Positions 1 through 8,479 of a DNA stretch of 64,000 bases are shown piece by piece. The position numbers were made by a program, and so were the translations under genes. Each line of letters starts with the position of its first letter. Position 1 is the stretch's first letter. The notes beneath the pieces were generated by a model, which did not search any database, was not told the origin of the DNA, and saw only the letters and a program-made list of their open reading frames with translations. Origin of the DNA: Acrocarpospora pleiomorpha. GTDB lineage: Bacteria; Actinomycetota; Actinomycetes; Streptosporangiales; Streptosporangiaceae. The DNA lies in contig NZ_BLAF01000046.1 of the NCBI RefSeq assembly GCF_009687885.1, positions 37,369 through 101,368 on the forward strand, read 5' to 3'.

Positions 1-1
1 G

Positions 2-868
2 GTTGGTGAGGACCCGCAGCGGTTCTGGGATCGGCTCCTCGACGGCGTGGCCGCGTCGGGCGCGCGAGCAGTCGAGTTCAGCATCCCTCCGGGCGACTGG
101 GCGACGGCACGCCACGCATACGGAGGAGCCGCCGGAGTGCGGAGGGCGCTCGCCCGCCGCGGCCTGGCGATCTCATCTAGCTACATGACGGGACATCCCA
201 TCTCGGATGCGGTGAACAACAGCGCGGAGCGATCCCGCCTGCGCGAGCTTGTTCATGACCATGCGAGTTTCATCGCCGAGCTGAGCGGTGACCTCATATT
301 GCAGGGCCCCGCTAAACGCGCCCTCACCGAAGAAGGGCCGTCGGAGCACGTCGCACCTGAGTTCCGCGATGCCGTCGCGGACATCGTCGAGGACATGGCC
401 CGCGCGGCCCGCGCGGGCGGCACTCGATACGCCATTCACACCGAGGCGTACTCTCTCGTCGCACGTGACACAGACGTCGACGCCATGATGGCCAGAACCG
501 ATCCCGAACTCGTCCTGCTCTGCCCAGACGCGGGGCACATCACGCTTGACGGCGGGGACGCTGTGTCCATCCTCCGCCGTCATGCGGCCCGAGTCCCGAT
601 CGCGCATTGGAAGGATTGCGCCGCGCCCGTCTCGGGTGACATTTCCACGGGGCATATCCGCCATGGCCGCATGATCGAATCGTTCCGACGCGCGGGACAC
701 GGCATCGTCGACTGGCCGCGGTTCGCCGACGAGTTCATCCGAAACCCAACCCCGCGCTGGGCCGTCGCCGAAGTCGATTTCGCCGACGCACCGGTCGCCG
801 ACGTGGCGGAGGTCCTCACGTTCGGACGTGCGGTCATCGACAAGTCTGTCGGTCGCGCTCATGGCTGA
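2..868 (+). CDS. Sugar phosphate isomerase/epimerase (TIM-barrel, IolE/xylose-isomerase-like), 5' truncated
   Basis: The frame is already open at base 2 and reads in family-like sequence (GEDPQRFWDRLLDGVAASG), so the gene starts before the window. The visible 288 residues look like an AP-endonuclease-2/xylose-isomerase-like TIM barrel: a metal-site Glu in HTEAYSLVARD, the LLCPDAGHI strand with Asp and His, and HWKDCAAP near the C-terminus are the usual metal/substrate positions. The family isomerises or epimerises keto-sugars or their phosphates in the cytoplasm. Its stop codon overlaps the next start (ATGGCTGA), so it is translationally coupled to the serine hydrolase and belongs to the tetrulose-type catabolic operon downstream. 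The exact substrate cannot be read from sequence; an erythrulose or related keto-sugar epimerase role is inferred from the neighbours. Confidence 0.8.
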   Translation, partial: VGEDPQRFWDRLLDGVAASGARAVEFSIPPGDWATARHAYGGAAGVRRALARRGLAISSSYMTGHPISDAVNNSAERSRLRELVHDHASFIAELSGDLILQGPAKRALTEEGPSEHVAPEFRDAVADIVEDMARAARAGGTRYAIHTEAYSLVARDTDVDAMMARTDPELVLLCPDAGHITLDGGDAVSILRRHAARVPIAHWKDCAAPVSGDISTGHIRHGRMIESFRRAGHGIVDWPRFADEFIRNPTPRWAVAEVDFADAPVADVAEVLTFGRAVIDKSVGRAHG

Positions 869-1982
869 GCTGCGCATCGAGGGCCGAGCCGCGCCCGACC
901 TCGAACCTCTCGTCGATGTCTTCGCCCGCGAGTTCTCGCGCCAGCAGGTGGGTGGCGCCGCCCTCGCCGTCCTACGCGACGGGGAGGTGCTGGTCGACCT
1001 ACGGGCGGGAGATCACGCGATCCAGGGCGGACGTCAACTCCTGTTCTCCGTATCGAAGCTGATCACCGCAGTCGTCTGCGCCATGGCCGTGGAACGAGGC
1101 CTCCTGGACATCGATGAGCCGCTCCACCGTTTCTGGCCCGAGTTCGACCGGCAAGCTACGCGTGGAATCACCCTGCGCATGGTGCTCGGGCATCGCTCGG
1201 GTCTGGTGGGGTTGCATCGCGACATACCTGTCGAAGAACTGATCGATGGCGGTCTTGAACGACGGCTTGGGGAGGAAACCAACCCTGTCTGGGAGCCTGA
1301 CACCGATCATGGTTACCACGCATGGAGCTTCGGCGCGTTGATCAGCGGCGCGATGGCTCGACGTACGGGGCTCGACGTTGCGACCTTTCTGAGGCGGTAC
1401 GTAAATCCTGCCGCAGCGTCGGATATCCAACTCGGCGTCGGCGGTTCCGCCCTCGACCTGGCGCCGCTCATCGTTCAGCACCTCACCCCGACCCCCTTGC
1501 AACGGGCGTGGGCCGAGAGTTCGCAGAGTCGCTTCGATGCGCTGGCCAGGGGGGCTCTCGCCGATATTCGCGTGTTCAACGATCCCCGGGTCGCGGAAGC
1601 GAACTGGCCTGCTTCCAACATGATGGCGACCGCCATCGACATCGCCCGAGTCGTTGACGGAGTGGTCAGCGGACGGTTGATACGGCCTTCGACTCTGTCT
1701 GAACTGACCGCAACCCGATCTCGAGGTCGAGACCGTGTGCTGGGCACGCGAACGCACTACGGCCTCGGCGTTCAACTCCCGAGCGTGCAAATACCGATGC
1801 TGGGACCCGGCTCGTTCGGTCACGAAGGGGCAGGCGGGGCCATGGCCGTGGGCGTGCCCCACCTCGGCCTGGCGATCGGTTACACCACAAACGTCCTTAT
1901 AGGCGTCAAGGGAGCATCCAGCGGAATCCAACCCTTGTTGTCGGCGATCCGGCATTGTGCAGAACTCGGCAGGGGGAACTAA
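861..1982 (+). CDS. Serine hydrolase, beta-lactamase class C/esterase EstB family
   Basis: This is a 373-residue penicillin-binding-protein-like serine hydrolase. It shows the S-x-x-K nucleophile motif (LFSVSKLITAV, near residue 61), a Tyr motif (DHGYHAWSFG) and a C-terminal HxG-like motif (SFGHEGAGG), the three active-site elements of the fold. No signal peptide is visible, so it is probably a cytoplasmic esterase, lactonase or amidase rather than a resistance enzyme. I chose the ATG at 861 because it overlaps the previous stop; an upstream in-frame start at 828 would lie inside the preceding gene. It sits inside a sugar operon, between an isomerase and a kinase gene, which suggests it releases or opens the substrate (ester or lactone). 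That role is inference. Confidence 0.82.
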   Translation: MAELRIEGRAAPDLEPLVDVFAREFSRQQVGGAALAVLRDGEVLVDLRAGDHAIQGGRQLLFSVSKLITAVVCAMAVERGLLDIDEPLHRFWPEFDRQATRGITLRMVLGHRSGLVGLHRDIPVEELIDGGLERRLGEETNPVWEPDTDHGYHAWSFGALISGAMARRTGLDVATFLRRYVNPAAASDIQLGVGGSALDLAPLIVQHLTPTPLQRAWAESSQSRFDALARGALADIRVFNDPRVAEANWPASNMMATAIDIARVVDGVVSGRLIRPSTLSELTATRSRGRDRVLGTRTHYGLGVQLPSVQIPMLGPGSFGHEGAGGAMAVGVPHLGLAIGYTTNVLIGVKGASSGIQPLLSAIRHCAELGRGN

Positions 1983-1983
1983 C

Positions 1984-3627
1984 TTGCTCCAACAAGACGG
2001 GACCACATTCGCGGGCCGGGCAATCGCCAGCTTCGCCCACATCTACTCGGCAATAGTGCGGCAGGTCCCATCCGGGGTTGTCGCGACCCGCACCCCTCCG
2101 GACGGTGCACCACTTCTGGTTGTCGGCGGAGGCTCCGGACACTACCCGGCCTTCGCAGGATACGTGGGTAGCGGCTTGGCCGCGGCCGCCGTGCTGGGCG
2201 ATGTGTTCGCCTCCCCCTCCGAAGCCGCGATCGTAGGAGTGGTGCGAGATCTCGCACCGGCAGGAGATGTGATTCTCGGGTACGGGAACTACGCCGGTGA
2301 TCGCCTAAATTTCAACGCCGCCGCCGCCGAACTCGAATACCTGGGCTACCGCGTACGCCACATCGTCGTCACGGATGATGTGGCCAGTTCTCCGCAGCAC
2401 AACGAGCGTCGCGGAATCGCGGGAGATCTCATCGTTTTCAAGATCTGCGGGGCGGGGATCCTGCGCGGCGCCGGCCTCGACGAGGCGGTGACGGTGGCCG
2501 CTCGCGCCAATTCCGCGACGCGCACCATCGGAGTCGCTTTCTCCGGCTGCACTATCCCAGGCGCACCAGGCCCGCTCTTCACCGTGAACCCCGGCGAGAT
2601 TGCTCTGGGGCTGGGGATTCATGGCGAGCCCGGTATCGAGACGCTCCCCGTGCCAACGGAATCCGAGCTTGCCGGTCTCCTCGTCGATCGAGTGACAGCA
2701 GAGTTGCCGGCGCGTCGGTCACCACGACTGGGAGTTCTCCTAAATGGCATGGGCTCCGCCGGTCCCGAGACCCTCTTCGCCATCTGGCCGCTGGTCCTCG
2801 ATGAACTCCAGGCCAGAGGGTACCAATCCATCGCGCCCCTGGTGGGGTCCTACGTCTCCTCTCTCGACATGACCGGCCTGTCCTTGAGCGTGTGCCAGTT
2901 GGACGATGAACTCGAAGCGTTGTGGCTCGACCCCGCACATAGCGCGGCAGTGCACCGCCCGGACGGCGAGGTGGCCGAGCGGCCCCCGTTGACATGGCGG
3001 CCCACATCCGAACGGCTCGAACGCGGCGGCCTCGTCGCGGAGGTCTTCGACTATGTCGTGGCGGTGCTGGAGCGTTCTGAGCAGGAGCTTGGCGCGCTGG
3101 ATGCGTTGGCCGGCGATGGAGACCATGGTCGCGGGATGCTGGCCGGCGCCCGGGCGGCCCGTGACGCATGCGGGGGAATCCACGACATCGGAGCGGCGCT
3201 CACCGCCGCGGGCAAGGCATGGGCAGCGCGAGCCGGCGGCACCTCGGGCGCGTTGTGGGAGGCGATGCTCACCAGCGCGGCGAAGTCCGTCGACCCGTCC
3301 CGCCCGCACTTCTCTCTCAAGGCGGCCGCCGCGGCGGCCGCCACACAGCTTGCTGAACAGGGCGGCGCCCGGCTGGGAGACAAGACCATGCTCGACGCCG
3401 TCGCCCCCTTCGCATCCGCGCTGGATGCTCCGGGCCCACCTGCTGTGGTCTGGCGGCAGGCGGCGGCGGTTGCGCGGAACGCGGCCGAGCGCACGAGCGA
3501 ACTGATACCGCGACTGGGTCGCGCCAGGACGCATCCGGGTCGGAGCCTGGGACATCCAGACGCCGGAGCGATGTCCTTTGCCCTCATCGTTGAAGAGGTT
3601 GGTCGATGGATGGAAAGCAGGTCGTGA
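1984..3627 (+). CDS. Fused DhaK-DhaL kinase, probable L-erythrulose/dihydroxyacetone kinase (LerK-like)
   Basis: The N-terminal DhaK domain (about residues 10-330) has GGGSGHYP, and GIHGEPG with the His that binds the ketose carbonyl covalently in this family. The C-terminal DhaL domain (about 345-547) has the Mg-ATP motif AGDGDHGRGM. The two domains in one chain make an ATP-dependent dihydroxyacetone-type kinase. In known tetritol pathways (mycobacterial LerK) the same fold phosphorylates L-erythrulose. The two next genes are RpiB and a TPI homologue, the two isomerases that follow LerK in that pathway, so I favour erythrulose over dihydroxyacetone. The start is ambiguous: TTG at 1984 has AGGGGG about 7 bases upstream, while ATG at 1957 lies inside the preceding gene without a good site. 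The canonical SGHEP motif reads SGHYP here. Confidence 0.85.
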   Translation: MLQQDGTTFAGRAIASFAHIYSAIVRQVPSGVVATRTPPDGAPLLVVGGGSGHYPAFAGYVGSGLAAAAVLGDVFASPSEAAIVGVVRDLAPAGDVILGYGNYAGDRLNFNAAAAELEYLGYRVRHIVVTDDVASSPQHNERRGIAGDLIVFKICGAGILRGAGLDEAVTVAARANSATRTIGVAFSGCTIPGAPGPLFTVNPGEIALGLGIHGEPGIETLPVPTESELAGLLVDRVTAELPARRSPRLGVLLNGMGSAGPETLFAIWPLVLDELQARGYQSIAPLVGSYVSSLDMTGLSLSVCQLDDELEALWLDPAHSAAVHRPDGEVAERPPLTWRPTSERLERGGLVAEVFDYVVAVLERSEQELGALDALAGDGDHGRGMLAGARAARDACGGIHDIGAALTAAGKAWAARAGGTSGALWEAMLTSAAKSVDPSRPHFSLKAAAAAAATQLAEQGGARLGDKTMLDAVAPFASALDAPGPPAVVWRQAAAVARNAAERTSELIPRLGRARTHPGRSLGHPDAGAMSFALIVEEVGRWMESRS

Positions 3628-4091
3628 TGGGTTGGCGGATTGTCGTGGGGAGCGACTCGGCAGGAGCCGACTACAGGCTGGCGATCGCCCGAGATTATGC
3701 GAGCGACGCGAGGGTCGTCAGCATTGTCGATCTGGGCGTGCCACCGGGTGACGACACCCCGTACCCCCATATCGCTGTGCAGGCCGCGCGCATGGTCGCC
3801 CGTGGGGAGGCCGATCGGGCAGTCCTTATCTGTGGCACCGGACTGGGCGTTGCGATCGCGGCCAACAAAGTCGCGGGCATCCGCGCTGTCACCGCACACG
3901 ACAGTTATTCCGTGGAACGCTCAGTCCTGAGTAACAACGCGCAGATGCTGTGCATGGGGCAGCGCGTGATCGGCCTCGAACTCGCCCGAAGGCTGGCGCG
4001 GGAATGGCTCGACTACACCTTCGATCCACAATCGGCGTCGGCCCCAAAGGTCGCGGCGATCTCCAATTATGAGCACAATCCTGCGGTGTGA
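3627..4091 (+). CDS. rpiB: RpiB/LacAB-family sugar-phosphate isomerase, probable D-erythrulose-4-phosphate isomerase
   Basis: The 154-residue product matches the RpiB fold and length. It shows VVGSDSAGADY at the N-terminus, CGTGLGVAIAANK with the catalytic Cys, and HDSYSVERSVLSNNAQ. RpiB proteins interconvert aldose and ketose phosphates; those in erythritol/threitol operons (EryI/DerI) convert D-erythrulose-4-P to D-erythrose-4-P, which would feed the pentose phosphate pathway here. The ATG at 3627 overlaps the kinase stop (ATGA), so the genes are translationally coupled; an upstream in-frame ATG at 3606 would add seven residues not typical of the family. Assignment to the tetrulose route rather than ribose-5-phosphate rests on the operon. 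Confidence 0.88.
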   Translation: MGWRIVVGSDSAGADYRLAIARDYASDARVVSIVDLGVPPGDDTPYPHIAVQAARMVARGEADRAVLICGTGLGVAIAANKVAGIRAVTAHDSYSVERSVLSNNAQMLCMGQRVIGLELARRLAREWLDYTFDPQSASAPKVAAISNYEHNPAV

Positions 4092-4833
4092 CGTGAGAAA
4101 CCCGATGGTGGCGATCTCGCTGAAAATGTACCTCGACCGCCCCGAAACCCTCGCTTGGATCCGCCGAGTCGTACAGCTGAGCGATCACGACCGATTCGGG
4201 TCGCTACGCGTGCTGATCTTCCCCAGCCTTACCGAGGTTCCCGCGGCTCTCGCGCTCACCCGCCGATCGCGTGTGGAGGTCGGCGCGCAGAACGCGGCGG
4301 CGGCATTGTCCGGCGCCTTTACCGGGGAAGTATCGGCTCGCAGTCTCGCCCAGCTCGGTTGCCGCTCAGTCGAGCTCGGTCACGCGGAACGACGAACACT
4401 CTTTGGGGAGACGGACTCGATAATCGCCGCGAAGGCGCGGTTAGCGGCGGAAGTAGGCCTCACGCCTCTGCTATGCGTGGGCGAAACCACGAAGATGACT
4501 CCGGCCGGGGCGGCAAAGATCTGTTCTCTCCAGCTCGACACCGTGCTCAAGGTCGTGCCGGAAACAGCACCGCTGATCGTGGCATATGAGCCCGCGTGGG
4601 CCATCGGCACGCAATCGCCGGCACCAGCCGATTACGTGGATGGCGTGCTCCGGCACCTACGCGCACGGCTGGATGATCGGAACAATGACGCGCCCCTTCT
4701 CTATGGCGGGAGTGCGGGCATCGGAACAATGACGGGATTGCGCGCGGCGGATGGCCTTTTCCTCGGACGTTTCGCCCACGACACACGGCAACTGGAACGG
4801 ATCATGGACGAAGTGCGGGAGCTGGCGGCATGA
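4069..4833 (+). CDS. Triosephosphate isomerase homologue, probable L-erythrulose-1-phosphate isomerase (LerI/EryH-like)
   Basis: All TPI active-site elements are visible: Lys in SLKMYL (the NWKMN equivalent), the catalytic His in ELGHAERR, the catalytic Glu in AYEPAWAIGT and the phosphate loop GGSAG. At about 250 residues it has normal TPI length, but it differs from housekeeping TPI in the Lys motif and sits with a DhaK-type kinase and RpiB instead of the glycolytic gap-pgk set. In erythritol operons such paralogues isomerise L-erythrulose-1-P to D-erythrulose-4-P. The start is uncertain: ATG 4069 overlaps rpiB by 23 bases, whereas GTG 4093 or ATG 4105 would give a more TPI-like N-terminus. 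The stop overlaps an ATG of the next frame. Confidence 0.86.
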   Translation: MSTILRCDVRNPMVAISLKMYLDRPETLAWIRRVVQLSDHDRFGSLRVLIFPSLTEVPAALALTRRSRVEVGAQNAAAALSGAFTGEVSARSLAQLGCRSVELGHAERRTLFGETDSIIAAKARLAAEVGLTPLLCVGETTKMTPAGAAKICSLQLDTVLKVVPETAPLIVAYEPAWAIGTQSPAPADYVDGVLRHLRARLDDRNNDAPLLYGGSAGIGTMTGLRAADGLFLGRFAHDTRQLERIMDEVRELAA

Positions 4834-4853
4834 GGGAGAGGTGTGATCTATCC

Positions 4854-5990
4854 ATGGACAAGATCAACATTGCCATCATCGGGGGTGCTGGCTTCATGGG
4901 TCATGCCCACAGCTCGGCGCTCGGGTTGGCGGATCTATCCGGTCTCGGTGTGCGGATCAATCGACACGTTCTCGTTGAGCCCGATCCCGGTGTCGCGCGC
5001 TCGGCTGCCGAGGAGCTCGGCTGGAGCGAGGCGTCCACCGACTGGCGAGAGGTCGTCGCACGCGAGGACGTGGACGTCGTCGACATCGTCACCCCGCCGG
5101 ATCTGCACGAGGAGGTCACGCTCGCGGCGATCGCCGCGGGCAAGCACGTCTTCTGCGAGAAACCCATCACGAACGATGCGGCCTCGGGGTGGCGGATAGC
5201 TCGCGCCGCGGAGGAGGCGGCCGTCCTCGTCCAGGTGGGCTTCAATTACCGGCATACGGCGGCCGTGCAATACACCAAAGCACTGCTCGAAGCAGGTGAA
5301 CTGGGCGTGCCGCTGCAGTTCCGGGCAACGTACCTGCAGGAAACGGGGCTGCTCTGGGGGAAGACGCCTGGACGCTGGCGCAACTCGCGCGGCACCGGTG
5401 GCTCGGGTGCGTCGGGGGACATCGGCTCGCACATCGTCGACGTCGCCGAGTTCTTCAACGGACCGATCCTTCGACTCAACGCCCTTGCGCGCGCCATGCA
5501 TGAAGATCGCTCGCAGGGGTGGATGCCCGAGAGCACACGGATCTCCGAAGACCTTCTCGATGATGCCGCCGTGTGGATCGCGGAATTCGCGAACGGCGTT
5601 ATCGGCAGCTTCGCAGTGAGCTTCTACGCGTCCGGTCGAAAGAACCAGTACCGCTTCTCCTTCGACGCGACGAAGGCCGCGGTCGACTTCGATTGGAACC
5701 ATCGTGAGGAGTTCCGAATCTCGCGCGTCGCCGACGCGCCCGTCGACGCCGGTTTCAAGACCGTGCACACGAGTCTCGAACACCCCAACGGCCATTGGAA
5801 GCTCGCAGGCCTCGGCAGCGGATACGTCGATGTGAGCGCGAGCCAGTTCCATTCATTCTTCAGCGCCATCGTGAAGGGAGAGCAGGCACATCCGAGTGCC
5901 GCGGAAGCTACGCACGTCCAGGAGGTGGTCGAGGCCATCTCGCGGTCCGCTTCGACGGGCCAGTGGGTGGACGTTCCGCCCTCGCCGTGA
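4854..5990 (+). CDS. Gfo/Idh/MocA-family NAD(P)-dependent oxidoreductase
   Basis: The N-terminal Rossmann fold shows IAIIGGAGFMGHAH and, about 90 residues later, the family motif FCEKPIT, whose Lys is catalytic. GASGDIGSHIVDVAEFF in the C-terminal half carries the usual Asp/His substrate-site residues. Length (378 residues) is typical. The family oxidises sugar or polyol hydroxyls with NAD(P). As the last gene of the operon it could oxidise a tetritol or a 3-/4-position of the incoming sugar; substrate unknown. I chose ATG 4854 because AGGGAGAGG lies about 12 bases upstream; an ATG at 4830 overlaps the TPI stop but would add MRERCDLS ahead of the usual N-terminus. A terminator hairpin follows. 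Confidence 0.87.
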   Translation: MDKINIAIIGGAGFMGHAHSSALGLADLSGLGVRINRHVLVEPDPGVARSAAEELGWSEASTDWREVVAREDVDVVDIVTPPDLHEEVTLAAIAAGKHVFCEKPITNDAASGWRIARAAEEAAVLVQVGFNYRHTAAVQYTKALLEAGELGVPLQFRATYLQETGLLWGKTPGRWRNSRGTGGSGASGDIGSHIVDVAEFFNGPILRLNALARAMHEDRSQGWMPESTRISEDLLDDAAVWIAEFANGVIGSFAVSFYASGRKNQYRFSFDATKAAVDFDWNHREEFRISRVADAPVDAGFKTVHTSLEHPNGHWKLAGLGSGYVDVSASQFHSFFSAIVKGEQAHPSAAEATHVQEVVEAISRSASTGQWVDVPPSP

Positions 5991-6073
5991 CATCGCACGT
6001 GATCTTAAACGAGTCGGTGCTGGTGTGAGCGTGTACGGCGAGGGGTGATGGCCGGGAATCGGGTGGTTCGGGT

Positions 6074-6120
6074 GGTGACGCTTCACTCGGTGGATTGATT
6101 AGCGTCACCGGGCGTTTTTT
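6074..6120 (+). terminator. Rho-independent terminator after the tetrulose-type operon
   Basis: GGTGACGC (6074-6081) pairs exactly with GCGTCACC (6102-6109) across a 20-base loop, followed by GGGCG and six T residues. It lies 84 bases after the dehydrogenase stop and before the PHP gene's own ribosome binding site. Confidence 0.7.
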
Positions 6121-6167
6121 CAGGTGGCCCATGGTCTGTTCCGTACCAGACGGATACGGAGGCGACG

Positions 6168-7850
6168 ATGGGCCACCATCACCACCATCATGACCAGCAC
6201 GAGCACGAGCACGATCATGCGGGCGACCTGTCCGTGCCGGAGCGGGAACTGGAGCCGGGTGAGTTGAACCGGCGGTCGCTGATGCGGCGGGCGGGGTTGC
6301 TCGGTGCGGCGGCGGTGGCAGCGGGGGCGACGGCGAGTCCGGCCGCCGCGGCGACGCCTCACCATCCGGGGCGGGAGCCGCGGCACGGGTACCAGTGGCT
6401 GGCGGGCGATCACCACATTCACACGCAGTACAGCAGTGACGCGGTATACCGCGTGATCGACCACGTGCGGCACGCCAACGCGTACGGGCTGGACTGGATG
6501 GTCATCACCGACCATGGTGGCGCGGCGCATGCCAGGATCGGTGTGGAGAAGGTGAATCCGGACATCGTCCAGGCGCGTGAGGCGTACGAGGATGTGCTGG
6601 TTTTTCAGGGGCTGGAGTGGAACATTCCGGCGGCTGAGCATGCCACCGTTTTCGTGCACCCGGGCCGCAACGAGGTCGCGGTGCTGAAGGAGTTCGAGAA
6701 CTCCTACGACGGGTCGGTCAAGAACGCCAACGACAGCACGCCGGCCAACGAGGCGCTGGCTGTGGCGGGGATCGCGTTCCTGGGTGAGCAGGTGCGGCGG
6801 CGGCGTATTCCGGACGCGCTGTTCTTCGCCAACCACCCGGCGCGGCGGGGCGTCGACTCGCCGCACGAGATCCGCGCCTGGCGGGACTCGGACCCGTCGA
6901 TCGCGGTCGGTTTCGAGGGCGCGCCCGGCCACCAGGCCGCAGGGATCAAGGCGCCGCTCGGGCCGGGCAGCGGGCGTGGCTTCTACAGCGGCAGCCCGAG
7001 CGCGGCCTCGTTCCCGGCGTATCCGGTCGAGAGCTACCGTACGTTCGGCGGTTTCGACTGGATGACCTCCACCGTCGGCGGGCTCTGGGACAGCTTGCTC
7101 GCTGAGGGCAAACCGTGGTGGATCAGCGCGAACTCGGACTCGCACACGGTGTACGGGGACACCGCGACGCGCGGCCCGAACAGCGACTTCGAGGCCAACG
7201 GGCGCTACAACGACCCCGTCTACGGGCAGCCCACGCAGGTCACGGCGGGTGACTTCTGGCCCGGCTTCTACAGCCGCACCAACGTCGGCGCCGAGGACTT
7301 CTCCTACGCCGCCGTCATGCGCGGCCTGCGCGCAGGCAGGGTCTGGGTCGACCACGGCCACCTCATCAAGGGCCTGAACGTACGCGCCCGCGTCGCGGGG
7401 AACCGGTCGGACTCGGGCATCACGCTCGGCGACACGCTGGTGGTCCGCAAGGGCACGCCGGTCGAGCTGGTCATCGAGATCGATCTGGCTTCCGAGCCGA
7501 ACTGGGCGCAGTTCGTGCCGGTGCTGGCCCAGGTGGACGTCATCCAGGGCGACGTCACCGGACCGGCCGCCAATCCCGACGTGTTCACCACGCCGAGCAC
7601 GAAGGTCGCCAAGTCCTTCGAGGTCACGTCCGGGGCGAAGGGATCCGTCCGGTTCGTGTACGGGATCGGGCCGGTCGATCGGCCGATCTACCTGCGGGTG
7701 CGCGGCACGGACGGCAAACGTTCCGCGGTCGGCCTGCTCGGCGCGGGCGTGGACCCGGCCGGGCCCCAGATGGACGTGCTCGGCGACGCCGACCCGTGGC
7801 TTGACCTGTGGTTCTACAGCAACCCGCTCTGGGTGCGTCCGCGCGGATGA
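6168..7850 (+). CDS. Tat-exported PHP-domain metallophosphoesterase with His-rich N-terminus
   Basis: The 560-residue product opens with a natural six-histidine run (MGHHHHHH) and further His/Glu pairs in its first 18 residues. A twin-arginine signal follows (NRRSLMRRAGLLGAAAVAAG, about residues 34-60, ending in an Ala-rich cleavage region). The mature part has the PHP metal motif GDHHIHTQYS, then ITDHGG, and later ANHPARRG and NSDSHT, all metal-binding His/Asp clusters of polymerase-and-histidinol-phosphatase-like phosphoesterases. It is expected outside the membrane. GGAGG at 6158-6162 supports the ATG. The stop overlaps the next gene's start, so the two are coupled. The N-terminal His run may bind or load metal before export; that is inference. 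Confidence 0.85.
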   Translation: MGHHHHHHDQHEHEHDHAGDLSVPERELEPGELNRRSLMRRAGLLGAAAVAAGATASPAAAATPHHPGREPRHGYQWLAGDHHIHTQYSSDAVYRVIDHVRHANAYGLDWMVITDHGGAAHARIGVEKVNPDIVQAREAYEDVLVFQGLEWNIPAAEHATVFVHPGRNEVAVLKEFENSYDGSVKNANDSTPANEALAVAGIAFLGEQVRRRRIPDALFFANHPARRGVDSPHEIRAWRDSDPSIAVGFEGAPGHQAAGIKAPLGPGSGRGFYSGSPSAASFPAYPVESYRTFGGFDWMTSTVGGLWDSLLAEGKPWWISANSDSHTVYGDTATRGPNSDFEANGRYNDPVYGQPTQVTAGDFWPGFYSRTNVGAEDFSYAAVMRGLRAGRVWVDHGHLIKGLNVRARVAGNRSDSGITLGDTLVVRKGTPVELVIEIDLASEPNWAQFVPVLAQVDVIQGDVTGPAANPDVFTTPSTKVAKSFEVTSGAKGSVRFVYGIGPVDRPIYLRVRGTDGKRSAVGLLGAGVDPAGPQMDVLGDADPWLDLWFYSNPLWVRPRG

Positions 7851-8398
7851 CCATCCTGGGAATCGACGCGGGCACCCCCGACGTCGCGGCGGCCGAGCAT
7901 CTGATCCACGACCTGGTGACGATGCTCGGCCCGCCGGCCCTGGCCTGCACGCACTTCGTGCGCACCGGCCGCCCCCACGTGGCGGTCACCCTCGTCGTGG
8001 ACCCTGATGTCCGCCCCGAGCAGTTGGCGGAGTACGGCGTTGCGTGGGGCGACCGGCGCACCGGGCCGGAGGAGCTGGCGGCGGGGGCGTCGCAGGCGGT
8101 GGCCGAATTCGAGGCCGGAGGCGGGCGAGCGGTGGTTTTCGCCGGATCCGCTGGAATCAGTGGCGTGCTGACGGTAGCCGAGTTGGTCGAGCGATCAGCG
8201 ATCGACCAGGTGTCAGTGCTGGCGTCGCCGTCCCCGGCCGGACCGGAGGTCGTGCTGGACACGCGCGGATATCTGCGGCCAGAACGGAAGGGCGGAGTCC
8301 TGACCCTCGCCACGACGCCAGGATTGTTGCCGGATGGCTCTGTAGGGCTGGTGCCGTTTGAAATTCTCGATGTGCGAGCGTGCTGCGGAGGGCACTAA
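7847..8398 (+). CDS. Conserved hypothetical protein coupled to the PHP phosphoesterase
   Basis: The product is 183 residues with no recognised motif. It begins MTILGIDAGTPDVAAAEHL and contains hydrophobic strand-like stretches (THFVRTGRPHVAVTLVV; VVFAGSAGISGVLTVAEL) alternating with charged loops, consistent with a compact alpha/beta cytoplasmic protein. It ends RACCGGH, a Cys-Cys-His cluster that could bind metal. No signal peptide or membrane segment is seen, although its partner is exported. The start at 7847 is chosen because ATGA overlaps the PHP gene's stop; a longer frame from 7808 would lie within that gene. Function unknown. Confidence 0.65.
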   Translation: MTILGIDAGTPDVAAAEHLIHDLVTMLGPPALACTHFVRTGRPHVAVTLVVDPDVRPEQLAEYGVAWGDRRTGPEELAAGASQAVAEFEAGGGRAVVFAGSAGISGVLTVAELVERSAIDQVSVLASPSPAGPEVVLDTRGYLRPERKGGVLTLATTPGLLPDGSVGLVPFEILDVRACCGGH

Positions 8399-8479
8399 CT
8401 AAGACCGTGCCTTGTTGGTGATCTATCGTCGTGACGGCGTTCATGGGTCTTCACCGTCGCTACGAGCGCCGCGCCGACC

